From: Quercus robur
Lineage: Eukaryota; Streptophyta; Magnoliopsida; Fagales; Fagaceae
Direction: 5' to 3'
NCBI RefSeq assembly: GCF_932294415.1
Contig: NC_065537.1
Location: forward strand, 1,488,001 to 1,552,000
DNA length: 64,000 bases
Below, piece by piece: positions 36,387 to 47,857 of the stretch. Position numbers and translations under genes: made by a program. A model generated the notes under the pieces. The model searched no databases. It saw nothing but the letters and a program-made list of their open reading frames with translations, and was not told where the DNA came from. Positions within the stretch are counted from its first letter, which is position 1; each line of letters starts with the position of its first letter.

Positions 36387-37619
36387 GGTTTCTAACCCGA
36401 GATCTCATGGATATCATGAGGTCTTAGGAAGCACTAAGTCAACCTTTGGAGTTTTTTTAATCTCATATCTAACAAGTAACAAGTAAGGAAGTGTGAGCAT
36501 GAAAATTTGGCAATGACACAAAAAAACAAAAGCAGAGATATTTGAATATATCAAAAGGTGAGAAAGAAATAAGAAGTTGAATTACAAAGAATACTAAGAA
36601 AACCGTGGCCATTTTTTGCATCAAACATCCAAACAAATTTTTCATGAATCTGGAAGTTTGAAAAAATATATACAAAAGGAAAGAATGAGAACATAGATAA
36701 ATTACAAGAAATTAAGGGGGGGGGGGGGGGAATAGAGAAAATGATGAAAATTGAGCTTTAATTTAAGAATGAAGAAAGTGGGGCTTTCTTCTGTTATTCT
36801 GGAGGAAGATTCTGAAATAGTTATTCTAGGAATTTATAATTACTAGAAGGGTCTTTCGGATTGGCTATAATCTATAGGATCAATACTATGATCCCAGACT
36901 GATCCTATATTATTACATGTGTGATTAGTCATTGAATAAAGTCTAGGGCTCACCTTCTGTAAAACCAGATTCTATTTTCGTCTCACTCTTGTGATTAGAG
37001 GATGGTTTGAGAGAGAGAGAGAGAGAGACAATTTCCTATTGGGTTTGTATTTTAACATGTTAGAACCAAACAGAGAAGATTGAGAAAAGTATCTCACTAC
37101 ACTTTATCTGTAGCTTATAAACGCAATAGTAAACCTTTGCTCCATGACCACACTCAATCCAATTCATTCTTATTGAGAGATGTGTGATATAAATTAAGTT
37201 AGACATATATATATATATATATATATTAGAGAAAATTCTATTGAAGTCCAATTTTCCGTCATGTGTTCTAAATATGGAATCACATCATAAATATCTATCC
37301 AAATGAGTTATTGCGCACAAAACCAAATAGTCTAGAATTAATGAACATAAAAAAAATTTTAAAAAAAAATTAGACAATTTACATGTTCTACCTAATAATA
37401 TTCTTACAAAACTTTTTAAAGAGTTAAGAAAATATAAAAACGACTATCAATAATATTTAAATATATATGTAAGAATTATACTATGCATCTTAATGTATAT
37501 ATTTTAAGTATATTTATGCATATACATAGGGTTACAACTTACAAGCTGGTTAAATTTAATTAAAGATAAATATAAATTATAATTTTATTTAAAGATTTGC
37601 AACTGATTTCTTTAATTTT
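36387..37619. other. Spacer with microsatellites
   Basis: Poly-G run near 36716-36730, (GA)n near 37011-37027 and (AT)n near 37206-37227. No gene recognised. Confidence 0.45.
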
Positions 37620-38370
37620 ATTTTTTAATTAAAGATGAATATCAATTACTCCTATAATTTAGTGACACGTAAATTTAAGAATAGACATTAAATTTAATTG
37701 ATTAGGCTGTCTTAATAATGCATGCATGATTATAATTTGGCCTTTGTGTGCGTTCTTCTAAGTCCATTTGACGTGACATATACGCAAAATTTGAGTTGCA
37801 AGTCTTGTATACAAAAAGGACCAAAAGATTTTAGAGAGTAGATTTTCCATTTTCCATTCATTCCAAGTCTCCATTCTACAAGGACTTCCATGACTTTACC
37901 GACAGGCACAAGTCGAGCTGCAACTTGTAGGGATATTTCATTCAATTTACTTGAGTTTACCTTGATCAAACTCTCTAAAAGAAAAGAAAAGAAAAAAAGA
38001 GTCCAGTTGACTCAACAAGTCACAATTTTTAATGTCCATAATTTTCAACTCGAGAAGTTTATATTTAATTTCAAAATAAAGTAAATTCAATCTCAAAATA
38101 AAAGCACATAGTTATTCATCTAATCTTAAAAAAAAATTTAAATGATCTAAACTTCAAAAGATTTAAACATAAACGAAAACTTAGATAACTCCTCATGCAC
38201 AAATTAAGCAGTCATTTAAATTAAAACATAAAATCCTAACATATAAGAAACTTCTTCAAGAACAACTAATAAGTGCTTAAAATCTCAATAGTTGTTCCCT
38301 AGCATAATAACGATCACGTTCTAGCACCCACTGGCCACTTGTCCCTATGAACGTGAGCAGCTTATCTAGA
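37620..38370. repeat. Duplicated non-coding segment, copy 2
   Basis: Partner of 32930-33680 in the same orientation, about 4.7 kb away, and more diverged in its second half. Short indels and substitutions separate the copies. Confidence 0.75.
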
Positions 38371-38718
38371 AAAATATAGGGACAATGCGAATGACCTAAA
38401 AAATCTCTACGAGATCGAGCTAAAATTACTTGGTTCAGTTTTGATTTTCATGTAATCCCTTCTCACTCTATGCAAAGTTTTTTTATCTGCTTTGTCTTTT
38501 TACCCTCTTTGTTTAATGGCTAGCAAATTGATTTTATGAATAAGCCTTAAGTGAAACACAAACTTTAATAAATTGTTTATCTTTTTATTGTAATCTATCG
38601 AATTGGGATTGAAGGGGCAAAATAGTAAAGCTGTGTTTCCTTCTATAGGTGTTACTGTGACCGGGTCAAAAAATATTCTAGTGATGACTCAGTCTACTCT
38701 CACTTGCTCACGATGTAC

Positions 38719-38752
38719 TGCCATAGAAAAATTAGCACATTTTTCTATGGCA
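38719..38752. repeat. Short near-perfect hairpin
   Basis: TGCCATAGAAAAA pairs with TTTTTCTATGGCA across a loop of about seven bases. A related phrase, CTGCCATAGAAAAATTTTTCC, occurs near 45579. Confidence 0.6.
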
Positions 38753-38877
38753 TGATACTCATAAGAACACGGTCAACAAATGCTGTTCCATTTGGGTGAT
38801 GAAAGAGTACGGCGTTGTTGATTCTTGGACTAAACTGTTCACTGTTAATCTCAACAGAGGACTTTTAAGGGTATTAG

Positions 38878-38908
38878 GTCTTAGAACATTTCCAACAAAT
38901 TCATCAAA
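38878..38908. mobile_element. MITE, family A copy 2, left piece
   Basis: CTTAGAACATTTCCAACAAATTC resembles, as an inverted repeat, the right end near 45465 (reversed, CTAAGAGCCTCTCCAATGG). The MULE at 38909-45085 splits this MITE. Confidence 0.5.
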
Positions 38909-39690
38909 GGGTAAACTACATAAATGGTCCCTATCCTTTACACCATATTTCAATTTAGTCTCTAACCTTTCACTTGTGTCAGTTTGGTCCCTAACCTTTT
39001 AGTGTCGTGTTAACTTAGTCCCTGCCGTTATCTCATGGATGGAAAAATCTGACGTGTCAAACGGCCTAATTTTTATTACCACATCAATAGACACATGTCT
39101 TGCCACATTAGTTTTTTTTAAACCCAAATTAATTTAACCCAAATCAAATTTTTTATTTTTTTTGGTTTGATAAGAAAATTTGCAGATTTTATTAAACAGG
39201 GGCAGACCCAAATTAATTCTAAAACACACATCTCCCTAAAATCCAAAATCCCTAACGGTGAGGGTGGCGGCTCCTTCTTCTAGCGGCGCCTTCCTTCTTC
39301 CGGCGGCACCTTCTCTACTCCAGCAAGCCTAGGTCTGTCTCTTTATCTCGCGCTTTCTCTCTCTCTCTCTCTATCATTCATCCTTACTTCATGTTTGGCT
39401 CCTTCGATCAATTTGGCTCAACATTTGGCTCAACCTTTGTGTCTTACTTTATATCGTGATTTAGTCTTTTCCTACTCTTATTTTTATAGCTTTGGCTCCC
39501 CCGTATTTTTATACTCTTACTAATTTTTTATGCTCAATCTCGCATCAGTGGAGATTAGCTGTATGGTTGCTGCAATGTAGAAACTCCAATTTTTTTTTAA
39601 ACCCTTTAACTCCACTATAGTCCCCTGTGAATCTGTTTGGGGCCATTTCTACCTTAAATGGTAGGACCCACTTGTAGTAATATACACATA
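38909..39690 (+). repeat. Left terminal inverted repeat of the MULE
   Basis: Pairs with 44395-45085 on the opposite strand. The outer 160 bases are about 93% identical by eye; inner parts (AAACTCCA, GTAGGACCCACTTGTAGTA) still align with small indels. It probably carries the transposase promoter. Confidence 0.85.
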
Positions 39691-39817
39691 CAGACAAACA
39701 CATTCAAATGAACCTTTGCATGATAAGTCATTTGATTCAAAAGGTACCAGATTCACGTTGAAAATTCAATAAAAGAGTCAAGACATGGAGATGGTCAAGT
39801 TGACACTTCATTCTTTA

Positions 39818-40022
39818 TAAATAAGGTCTATTTTGGTACTACTTATTGCTGAAAACTGGAAACTGAAAACTGAAAACATAGTAACAAAATAATTTTTAAA
39901 TATGTAAATATTATTGTAGGACCCAGTTTTAAAGTTCTTTTTGTTGAAAAAAGTAGTTTGTGGGTCCTGTGAACAGTGCACGAGACCCACTAAAAACAAA
40001 AAAGCTGAGTTTGGAAAACGCT
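39818..40022. mobile_element. MITE, family B copy 1 (inside the MULE)
   Basis: Matches 45965-46140: shared ACTTATT.TGCTGAAAA, AACAAAATAATTTTTAAAT, TTTTTGTTGAAAAAA and TGTGAACAGTGCACG-like segments. Non-coding. Confidence 0.5.
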
Positions 40023-40190
40023 AAGAATGAGGACCTGTTTCTAAGAATGATAACAAAAGATTAAATTTGTATTTTTCTTTTTCTCCCTTTAATGAAATAA
40101 AAGAAGTGCATAAAAGCCTAACTGGTACTAGTGAAAAATAATATTGTTTATGTATCTTATTTTGTTTGTTTTTTTTTTTTTTTTGCAAGA

Positions 40191-43158
40191 ATGGATGAAT
40201 TTTCTGTGGAAGTTCATCATGGTGGGAAATTTTTGAGCGATCCAATTAGGTATGAGGGGGTTGCTATAAATTATTTTGATGGTAATGAACGAGATTGTTG
40301 GTCTGCCCAAGAATTGAGAAATATGGTTGAGAAGTTGGGGTATATGAGTTATGGTAAGTTGTGGTATAGGATGCCTATGGTGAGCTTGGAGGATGGTCGA
40401 CTTAGGCCTGTATCTATTGACAATGATGATTTGGCTATGAGTATGGCAGATGCTGTTCAGGGGCATAAGGTGATCGAGTTGTATGTAGAGCACTGTGTGG
40501 ATGTGCTTAACATAATTGATGATGTGGGGGATGATATAAACTATTCTAACAATTCTAACGACTCAAGTGGTAGTGATGATGCTTTTGATAAGATGGTGAT
40601 GGGACCAATAGATTTAGGCCAAGCAAGCAAAGAACAAGATAGTAACATGGCGATGGGGTCAAATGCCAAGATTGTAACTGGTCTTAGTGACAATGACCAA
40701 CCTTATGAATCTGAGGAGCTTTTGAGTATGGATGATGATGATGACAACAATGCTATACCTCCTTATCCTGTGTTTGTACCTCCAACAAACCCAAAACATA
40801 CCAACTTTGTAAAGGGAATGCTGTTTATTTCACTTGAACAGTTTAAGAATGCTGTAACTGATTATGCAGTTCATGGGGGCTGGGGAATTCGGTTTAAAAA
40901 AAATGATAAAGTTCGAGTGAGGGCAATTTGTCAAGATGGGTGTAAGTGGATAGCATATGTTGCAAAGATGAGGGACCAAATTACATTTCAGATGAGAACA
41001 TACTATGGTCGACATACTTGTACTAGGACTTTTAAGAATATGAGATGCACTAGTAAATGGTTGGGGAAGACACTAGTGAGCGAGTTGAGTGACCACCCAA
41101 ACACGACAAGTTCCACAATTGTAAAAAGAGCTTAGGAGAAATATGTTGTGCACATTTCAAGGAGCAAAGCACATAGAGCAAAGGTTTGTGCACAAGACAT
41201 GATTACTGGTGACCAAGCGGCACATTTTACCAACATTCGAGAATATTGTGCTGAGTTGTTGAGGACAAATAGAGGTAGTTCAGTCCTATTGAATGTGGTT
41301 ACAGCTAACTTACCTATTGAGGAGATTGAAAGGCTTGGGAGGACATTATGTCCATTGTTTCAGAGGTTGTATGTCTGTTTAGATGCATGTAAGAAGGGTT
41401 TTGTTGTATGTAGGCCTTTTATTGGTGTGGATGCATGCCATTTGAAAGGACACTATGGTGGACAACTCATGACTGCTGTGGCTACAGACCCTAACGATCA
41501 ATTGTTCCCTTTAGCATTTGCCGTTGTAGAAGCTGAGACGAAGGACTCGTGGACTTGGTTTATATTAAAGCTTATAAGTGATATTAATGCCGGTTCAAAT
41601 CGTAGATTGACATTTATCTCTGATTAACAAAAGGTTTGTCCAAATTTTAATTTACTTTTAATGTTGTTTGTTTATTCATAGTTTGTCTATTATTTATTTG
41701 TTGTTGATGTGTGTTTATCTTGGTTATGTAGGGTTTAATACCCACATTTGAGGAGTTGATGCCTGGGGTGGACCATAGACTATGTGTTAGGCATTTGTAC
41801 AACAACTTTAAGAAGAAACATCCTGGCTTGATCTTGAGGGATATTTTTTGGAGGATAGCTACTGCAACTTATTATAAGCAATGGGATAGGGCAATGAAAG
41901 AGTTGAGATCAGTTAGCACACAAGCATTTGAATGGGTTAGTGGTTATTCACCTTCACAGTGGTGCAAACATGCATTTAGTGTGTGCCCTAAGTGTGACTC
42001 ATTGACTAATAACATGTGTGAATCATTCAACTCGGTTATTTTAGATTCTAGAGAGAAGCCAGTCATTCATTTGGTAGAAGATTTAAGGTTGTATCTAATG
42101 AGAAAATTCCAATCATGTAAGGATCAGATGATGAAATCTGAAGATGAGTTATGTAAAGTAACTAGAAAGAAGTTAGAGAAGAACATAAATGCTAGTGGTA
42201 ATTGGATGTCAACATGGGCTAGCAATGACAAGTTTGAGGTGCATTGTGGTGCAATGCAATTTATTGTTGACTTGGCAGATAAATCTTGCACTTGTAGGAG
42301 GTGGGACTTGACTGGAGTGCCTTGTTGTCATGCAATCAATTGCATTTTTTACAAAAAAGAGGCTGTGGAGCCCTATGTCAACGAGTGCCTCAAGAGGTTG
42401 GTCATAACAAGAGGACATGCAAAGGAAAAGTTGGTGGCAATCAAAGGCAGCCTACAAGTCAACAACAGAGTAATTTCACACAGCCTACTACGGTATAATT
42501 TTAGTTACTACATAAAAGTGATATTTGTCATTCTTACCGTCTTTAAAAAAAAAAAAAAAAAATTAAACTATGCTATAGTAATTTTCATTTTATGCTTTAC
42601 TACTGTGATAATTGTCTCTTATTGCTTTGCTAGGGAGAGGGTACAAATGCAAGTGCAAGTGCTGGTGCTGGTGCTGGTGCTGGTGCAAGTGCAAGTGCTG
42701 GTGCATATGAAAATCAACCTTTACAGCCAATAATACCACCACGGTCAATTGCAAGTGCACAAGCACATTCTGAAGGTGGTGCAAATACACAATCAGCTGT
42801 AAATGCAATAGCCATAGGAGTGACCTCCGCAATAGCTAGGACATTTACCAATGCTAAAAATGGTCCATTTGTTCCACTACCACAAGGTAAAAAGCCGAAG
42901 AGGCCTAGGAGAAAAGCAATTGATACGCCAAGGGGGAAAATAAAGCCTTAGGTCAGCAATGTACCACTTCCAGAAATATGGGGTCCGCATCCTTCATGGA
43001 AAGGAAACACTTCTCTAACCAAAGAAACACTGATGGCTGCTAGTCAAACTGCAAGGTATAGGGAGACATTCAACATACTTGGCAGTCAGGAATCAGTTCA
43101 TGCACCACCATCATTTAGGGGACAAAGTGAAAAAGGAAAGGAAGGAAGTCGTGGCTAA
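40191..43158 (+). pseudogene. MULE transposase (mudrA type), mutated
   Basis: Exons 40191-41633 and 41732 to about 42490, with a C-terminal exon 42634-43158. The protein starts MDEFSVEVHHGGKF (plant MULE N-terminal domain), followed by an acidic linker, a MuDR DNA-binding domain (FKNAVTDYAVHGGWGIRFKK, CKWIAYV, HTCTR), a MULE transposase core (GVDACHLKGHYGGQLMTAVA with a DDE Asp, then MPGVDHRLCVRHLYNNFK), and a SWIM zinc finger (CTCRRWDLTGVPCCHAI). Lesions: TAG at 41133-41135, TAA at 41625-41627 where Lys is usual (ISD*QKG), an apparent out-of-frame deletion between SWIM and the CCHC knuckle (only VGHNKRTCKGK of it left), and TAG at 42949-42951. The last exon encodes an Ala/Gly/Ser repeat and a basic PKKPKRPRRK-like patch. 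Confidence 0.88.
42648..42706 (+). repeat. Coding Ala/Gly/Ser trinucleotide-hexamer repeat
   Basis: Repeats of GCAAGT and GCTGGT in the last transposase exon encode alternating Ala-Ser and Ala-Gly. Prone to length change. Confidence 0.75.
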
Positions 43159-44055
43159 TTTTTATTTATATTCATTTTAATGACCAGTTGGAATTTTTAT
43201 TTGTTTTGACTTATATTCTATTATGGATTCATGTTTTAAGTCAACTACCAGTTCGTTCATGCACTTTGGATGTTCATTTTAAGTTATGTTGTGTATTGAC
43301 AAGTTTGATATGTCATGTAATTTGACTATTGAGTACTCTAGATGATTACCAACAGGTTTGAATGGATGTTATTGTTAGTGTCATTTTATGATGCCCAGTT
43401 TTTTATGTATCGTGTCCATTATTTTCCTTATTGTCTTTGCAGTTTGGTACTTCTTAATGCCAAAAAATATGGATGATTGCCAATGTGCTTGAATGGATAT
43501 TTTTGTTTAGTGTCATTTTGAGTTTGGATGATTACAAACTCAAATTACATCGTAGTATCTATTACAAACTCAAAATTACATCATTTGAAACTATTACATT
43601 AGTTAGCCTTTAAGTTAACATCATTGTGCTGCAAGCCTTCATATGAGCCTCCATATGAGGTACTTGAAGACATTTGTAACCTGGTACAAATAAATTACAA
43701 TTAGTTTCAAATGAATAGCCACAAAAAAACCCACAATAACATAAAAGAAACAGTCAAAGAATATGAGCTCCAAACAAGAGTATCATACGAAATCATCATC
43801 TAAAACTTATGATTGATGACAGATTGAGAGTAAGTCACCAATAGCAAAAATATTAAACACCAAAGTATCTAGGCAAGTCCTAATTTTGAAAATTTTAGTG
43901 GCTATTCTCATCAAATGTTTGTCAAGTAGCCTTCTAGCATTTCCCTGCAAAATAAAGTGTTTCACACAACTCTTTGAATAATTCAAAAGTAAAGAAAATC
44001 TAAAAATCCATGGTCTGCAATAGAAAATAATGTCTTCACATAGAATCTGATATTA

Positions 44056-44109
<54 letters not shown>

Positions 44110-44394
44110 CTCTGATGTTCATTTATCAATACAATCATTCACTTACAAATGGAAAGGGCTACCACCTGCAAAATAAAGTGTTTGTTGAAGTGTTAAGAAA
44201 AACTTCCCCTAGACACCCAAGTTAAGGAGTGTCTAAAATTACTCTTACACCACCAAAATCTCAAGAAAAACATAATAAAAGCTTAAAATTACCCTTACAC
44301 CACCAAAATCTCAATATAAACATAATAAAAGCTTAAAATTACTATTACCCTGTATTGAAATTAAGCCTTATAGATAATAAACAAACTCACTTGT
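43159..44394. other. MULE 3' internal sequence
   Basis: Between the transposase and the right inverted repeat. Contains a (CA)n-(TA)n microsatellite near 44057-44106 and a direct repeat of AAAATTACxxTTACACCACCAAAATCTCAA (near 44234 and 44284). No second gene such as mudrB recognised. Confidence 0.5.
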
Positions 44395-45085
44395 TTACTA
44401 CAAGTGGGTCCAACAATTTAAGGTAGAAATGGTCTCAAACAGTTTCACAGTGGATTACAACGAAGTTTTTTTTTTTTGAGTGCGACTATAACAAAGTTAA
44501 AGGGTTAAAAAATGGAGTTTCTGCATTGCAGCATCCATAGGGCCAATCTCCACTGATGAGAGATTGAGCATAAAAATCAGTAAAAAAAGACATAAAAATC
44601 TCCACTGCCGTTATCTCATGAAGTAAGGATGAGAGAAAGAGAAATCGTGAGATAGAAAGAGACACACCTGATGCTGCTGGAATAGAGAAAGCACTGCCGG
44701 AGTAGAGAAGGCGTTGTCAGAAGAGATAGAAGGCGTTGCCGGAGTAGAGAAGGTGTTGGTGGAAGAGAGAATGCACCGTCGGAAGGAGGGCCTGCCCCTG
44801 TTTAATAAAATCTGCAAATTTTCTTATCAAAAAAAAAAAAAATGATTTGGGTTAAATTAATTTGGGTTAAGAAAAAAAAAACTAACGTGGCAGGACTTGT
44901 GTCCATTGACATGGCAATAAAAAATTAGGCCGTTTGACACGTCAGATTTTTCCATCCATAAGATAACGGCAGGGACTAAGTTAACATGACACTAAAAGGT
45001 TAGGGACCAAATTGACACAATTGAAAGGCTGGGGACTAAATTAAAATATGATGTAAAGGATAAGGACCATTTATGTAGTTTACCC
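44395..45085 (-). repeat. Right terminal inverted repeat of the MULE
   Basis: Inverted partner of 38909-39690, ending GTTTACCC. The left copy is slightly longer through small indels. Confidence 0.85.
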
Positions 45086-45094
45086 TTCATCAAA

Positions 45095-45465
45095 TTTTTG
45101 TATTGTTTGGAGAATGAACAGTGACTTTTATCTTTTATCTACCCACTTTTTCAAATTCACTTTCCAACAGATTCTCTATCCCATCTCTATCTTATTTAAA
45201 TATTATTTCTTCATTCATTATTTATTCTTTTTTTTAACAACTATGCATCTTACAACTTTTTTTATTCAATATCTTGATTATTATATTAGAAAAAAAAAAT
45301 TTGAAGAATGAACAGTAGCCCATCAGACTTGATGAGCTACTGTTCATGAGCCAAAAAAATTTTTGGGTATAGAGAATCCGTTGGAGTGGCTTTTCTTGGT
45401 CTCATTCTCTATTATAGAGAATATTTTTCTTTTGCATAGACCATTGGAGAGGCTCTTAGGTATCC
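45095..45465. mobile_element. MITE, family A copy 2, main piece
   Basis: Interior matches 10040-10360 (AATGAACAGTGACTTTTATC, TTCCAACAGATTCTCTATC, TTTAAATATTATTTCT) and the right end reads CCATTGGAGAGGCTCTTA. Contains a hairpin, CATCAGACTTGATG, and TGAACAGTAGC/GCTACTGTTCA arms near 45307-45348. Confidence 0.6.
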
Positions 45466-45535
45466 AAAAGAATGGTAATATATTAGTGGAGGCAAAACTA
45501 CCACATTATTGGGGCATCACTAGAAAAATGATGCC

Positions 45536-45574
<39 letters not shown>

Positions 45575-45784
45575 AACTGCCATAGAAAAATTTTTCCTAA
45601 AAATTAGCACACTTTCTATTTAAATATATCTCACGCACATTTGATACATTTTTTCTTAAAAACTAACACACACTAAACCCGGCAATTTACTCCATTTCAA
45701 ATCCTAAATTTTAGTTTCTTAAAAATTTCTTTGTGTAACCTCATTAATAAATAAATTTAAATTGAAAAATTACATTAAACTCAA

Positions 45785-45863
45785 AAAAAAAAAAAAAAAA
45801 AAGCCTCATCACACGTGCGGAGCGCGTATGATGAGGCTTTTTTTTTTTTTTTTTTTTTTTTTT
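45785..45863. repeat. Poly-A / poly-T foldback with GC-rich stem
   Basis: About 19 A, then GCCTCATCA, a GC-rich loop (CACGTGCGGAGCGCGTA), then TGATGAGGC and about 24 T. The DNA or its transcript could form a hairpin of roughly 30 bp. It is like hairpins near Helitron 3' ends, but no CTRR end was identified. Confidence 0.65.
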
Positions 45864-45964
45864 AAGAACAATAAACATTGGTTTGATTTGGAAAAAAAAA
45901 AAATTGTAATTTTACTATAAAATTATAAAAGTAAAGTCTTAAAGATTTGAGTGAAATCATGACT

Positions 45965-46145
45965 TGTGGTGTGTTTGGATACCACTTATTTTGCTGAAAA
46001 TACTGTAGCAAAATAATTTTTAAATGTGTGAATAGTGCCATGAGACCTATTTTTAATGAAATTTTTGTTGAAAAAATAGGTTTGTGAGTCCCGTGAATAG
46101 TGCACGGACCACTAGAAAGCCAAAACGTGCTTTAAAAAAAAGAAA
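45965..46145. mobile_element. MITE, family B copy 2
   Basis: Starts near GTGTTTGGATACCACTTATT and ends near AAAACGTGCTTT; matches 39818-40022. Ends only approximate. Confidence 0.5.
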
Positions 46146-47264
46146 AAAAAAAAGAAGCTTAAACGCAGACGCCCAACTTTCATTAGTATCCAAATTGATA
46201 CTTGAAGATTCCATTAGTGTACATATCTTCATATAATTATGTATTACCTTGATTTTAGCCTGATTATATCATTGATTGAGCTTGGGAATTTAATATACCT
46301 TTTCCTTTACTGCCTAATTGCCCAAATTGTTTTGTTGAGAAAAATTCTATATAACTATGAATAAATTTCAGCAAGCGCAGCAAAAGTACAACTACACAAG
46401 ACTGCAACAGTCCTCACTCACGCAGTTCTTCAAGACTGCACCAGTCCTCACACTCTGGGACTTCACTTCATTCACATCTTCAAATGGCCGAATGGCCTCT
46501 CCTTTTATTTCTTCATCTTTTCCTTCTTTTCTCCATTTCACACTCTTCACATCAAGTCACAATAAATGCAAGCCAACTTATCTTGACTTTGCTTCAACCA
46601 CTTTCTTTTCTTCGACTCTCCCTTAGCCGAATGACCCTTGCCTTTTGCTTCTTTCTTTTCTTTTTTCCTTCAGTGTGTTAGAAACACCTTGCATCATCTT
46701 TGCATAAATGAACTTTGACAAGAGTGGTGAGCAAGTGGGCTAGACACAGTAGGTGCCACGCACCCAATAGCTTTGTCCCTAAAATTTCCCACCATGGCAG
46801 TTAACTCCCCAAGTACCTGGGTAATGGGTTGATGATGGGGTTCCCCTGTGGGTAGAATCTAGGAATGCATTTTGGTAGTGAAGGGCTTGTTGAATGAAGG
46901 GTTCACCAATGTTTAATAATAGAGGTGAGGTCATGCAAAATCTCCAGTGGTAAACTTTGGGCAATTGCTTTTTCTTTGAAGATGTGAATGCTATCAAACT
47001 CATCAAAGAGCATATTGCATTAAGATCAAAGATACTACAGGACAGTAGGACACAACTGGTAGTGGATCACCTGATCGTTCAAGAATTTTATCTGTCCCCT
47101 TCAATCTAGGAGGTACTTTTTCCGGTCTTAAACTATGTGTCAAATAAATTTTTTTTAAAAAAAAAAAAAAAAAAAAAGGTTGAAAGTATGTTCTGTAGTA
47201 ATATGTTTGAAAACAAGTTCTGATATTTAGCAATTTTACAAAATAAATCCTTGTTTTTAATAGG
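46146..47264. other. Spacer, no recognised gene
   Basis: Open frames on both strands (46357-46681 plus; 46779-47006 minus, ending in PGTWGVNCHGGKF) have no recognised family. The minus-strand frame has a fairly even composition and could be an old exon, but nothing confirms it. Confidence 0.3.
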
Positions 47265-47269
47265 TAAAC

Positions 47270-47780
47270 TTATGGGACTAACGAAATCAATCTCCTTGGA
47301 CGAAGTAATTTATACTGACGAAACAACTAAGCATCCCCGGCGATACAACCACACCATTGACGAAGGTATAGAAGCCATTCAATATAGTTAATAAATGAGT
47401 CAAGTGGTTAAAAGGCCAGTTGTGCAATCTGTTGGAAGCCCATTAAAGTCCACATTACTGGGGGTGAGACGTTACCTAAAGGAGCATTAAAACCACCATA
47501 ACAGCCACAACGGCTAGGAGTTAAGAGAATGTATATATATAGTCCTCACACCTCCAACAGAAGGTACATTTTTTTTTCACACACAAAAATAGCATCCCTA
47601 GTTATTTCTATACTCTATTATTTACCATAAGCTTCATATACTGACTTTGGCATCGGAGGCTTTGTGGCAGGCACCACACCGGTGACCAACGTGAGGGATT
47701 GCTACTTCCACGGTGACGCATATGAATATCTGACTCCATCTGGACGTGTTCACTACGACTGATGAATTTACACTTCATCA
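47270..47780 (+). repeat. 5' LTR of the Tat element
   Basis: Begins TTATGGGACT where the 3' LTR has TGATGGGACT, so its first TG has mutated; ends CACTTCATCA. A TATATATATAG tract near 47531 may be the TATA box. Confidence 0.92.
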
Positions 47781-47803
47781 GTTTGGCGCAGTCTGTAGGG
47801 AAC
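47781..47803 (+). promoter_or_regulatory. Primer-binding region of the Tat element
   Basis: TTTGGCGCAGTCTGTAGGGAA follows directly after the 5' LTR. The TGGCGC..GTCTGT pattern is common after gypsy LTRs in plants. The priming tRNA was not determined. Confidence 0.65.
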
Positions 47804-47857
47804 AAAATTTTCGTATTCAGATTCGAAAACATAGTTTCCATCAACTTCTATATTAAG

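Larger units (their letters stand above)
38909..45085 (+). mobile_element. Mutator-like element (MULE, 6177 bp) with long TIRs
   Basis: Both ends start GGGTAAACTACATAAATGG in inverted orientation, and a perfect 9-bp duplication TTCATCAAA flanks the element (38900-38908 and 45086-45094). Inverted repeats of about 690-780 bp enclose a mudrA-type transposase gene with nonsense mutations. This is a complete MULE in structure, now probably unable to make its own transposase. Confidence 0.93.

Noticed and set aside
42590-42832. His/Leu/Gln-rich minus-strand frame
   Set aside because: Reverse reading of the Ala/Gly/Ser coding repeat of the MULE transposase.
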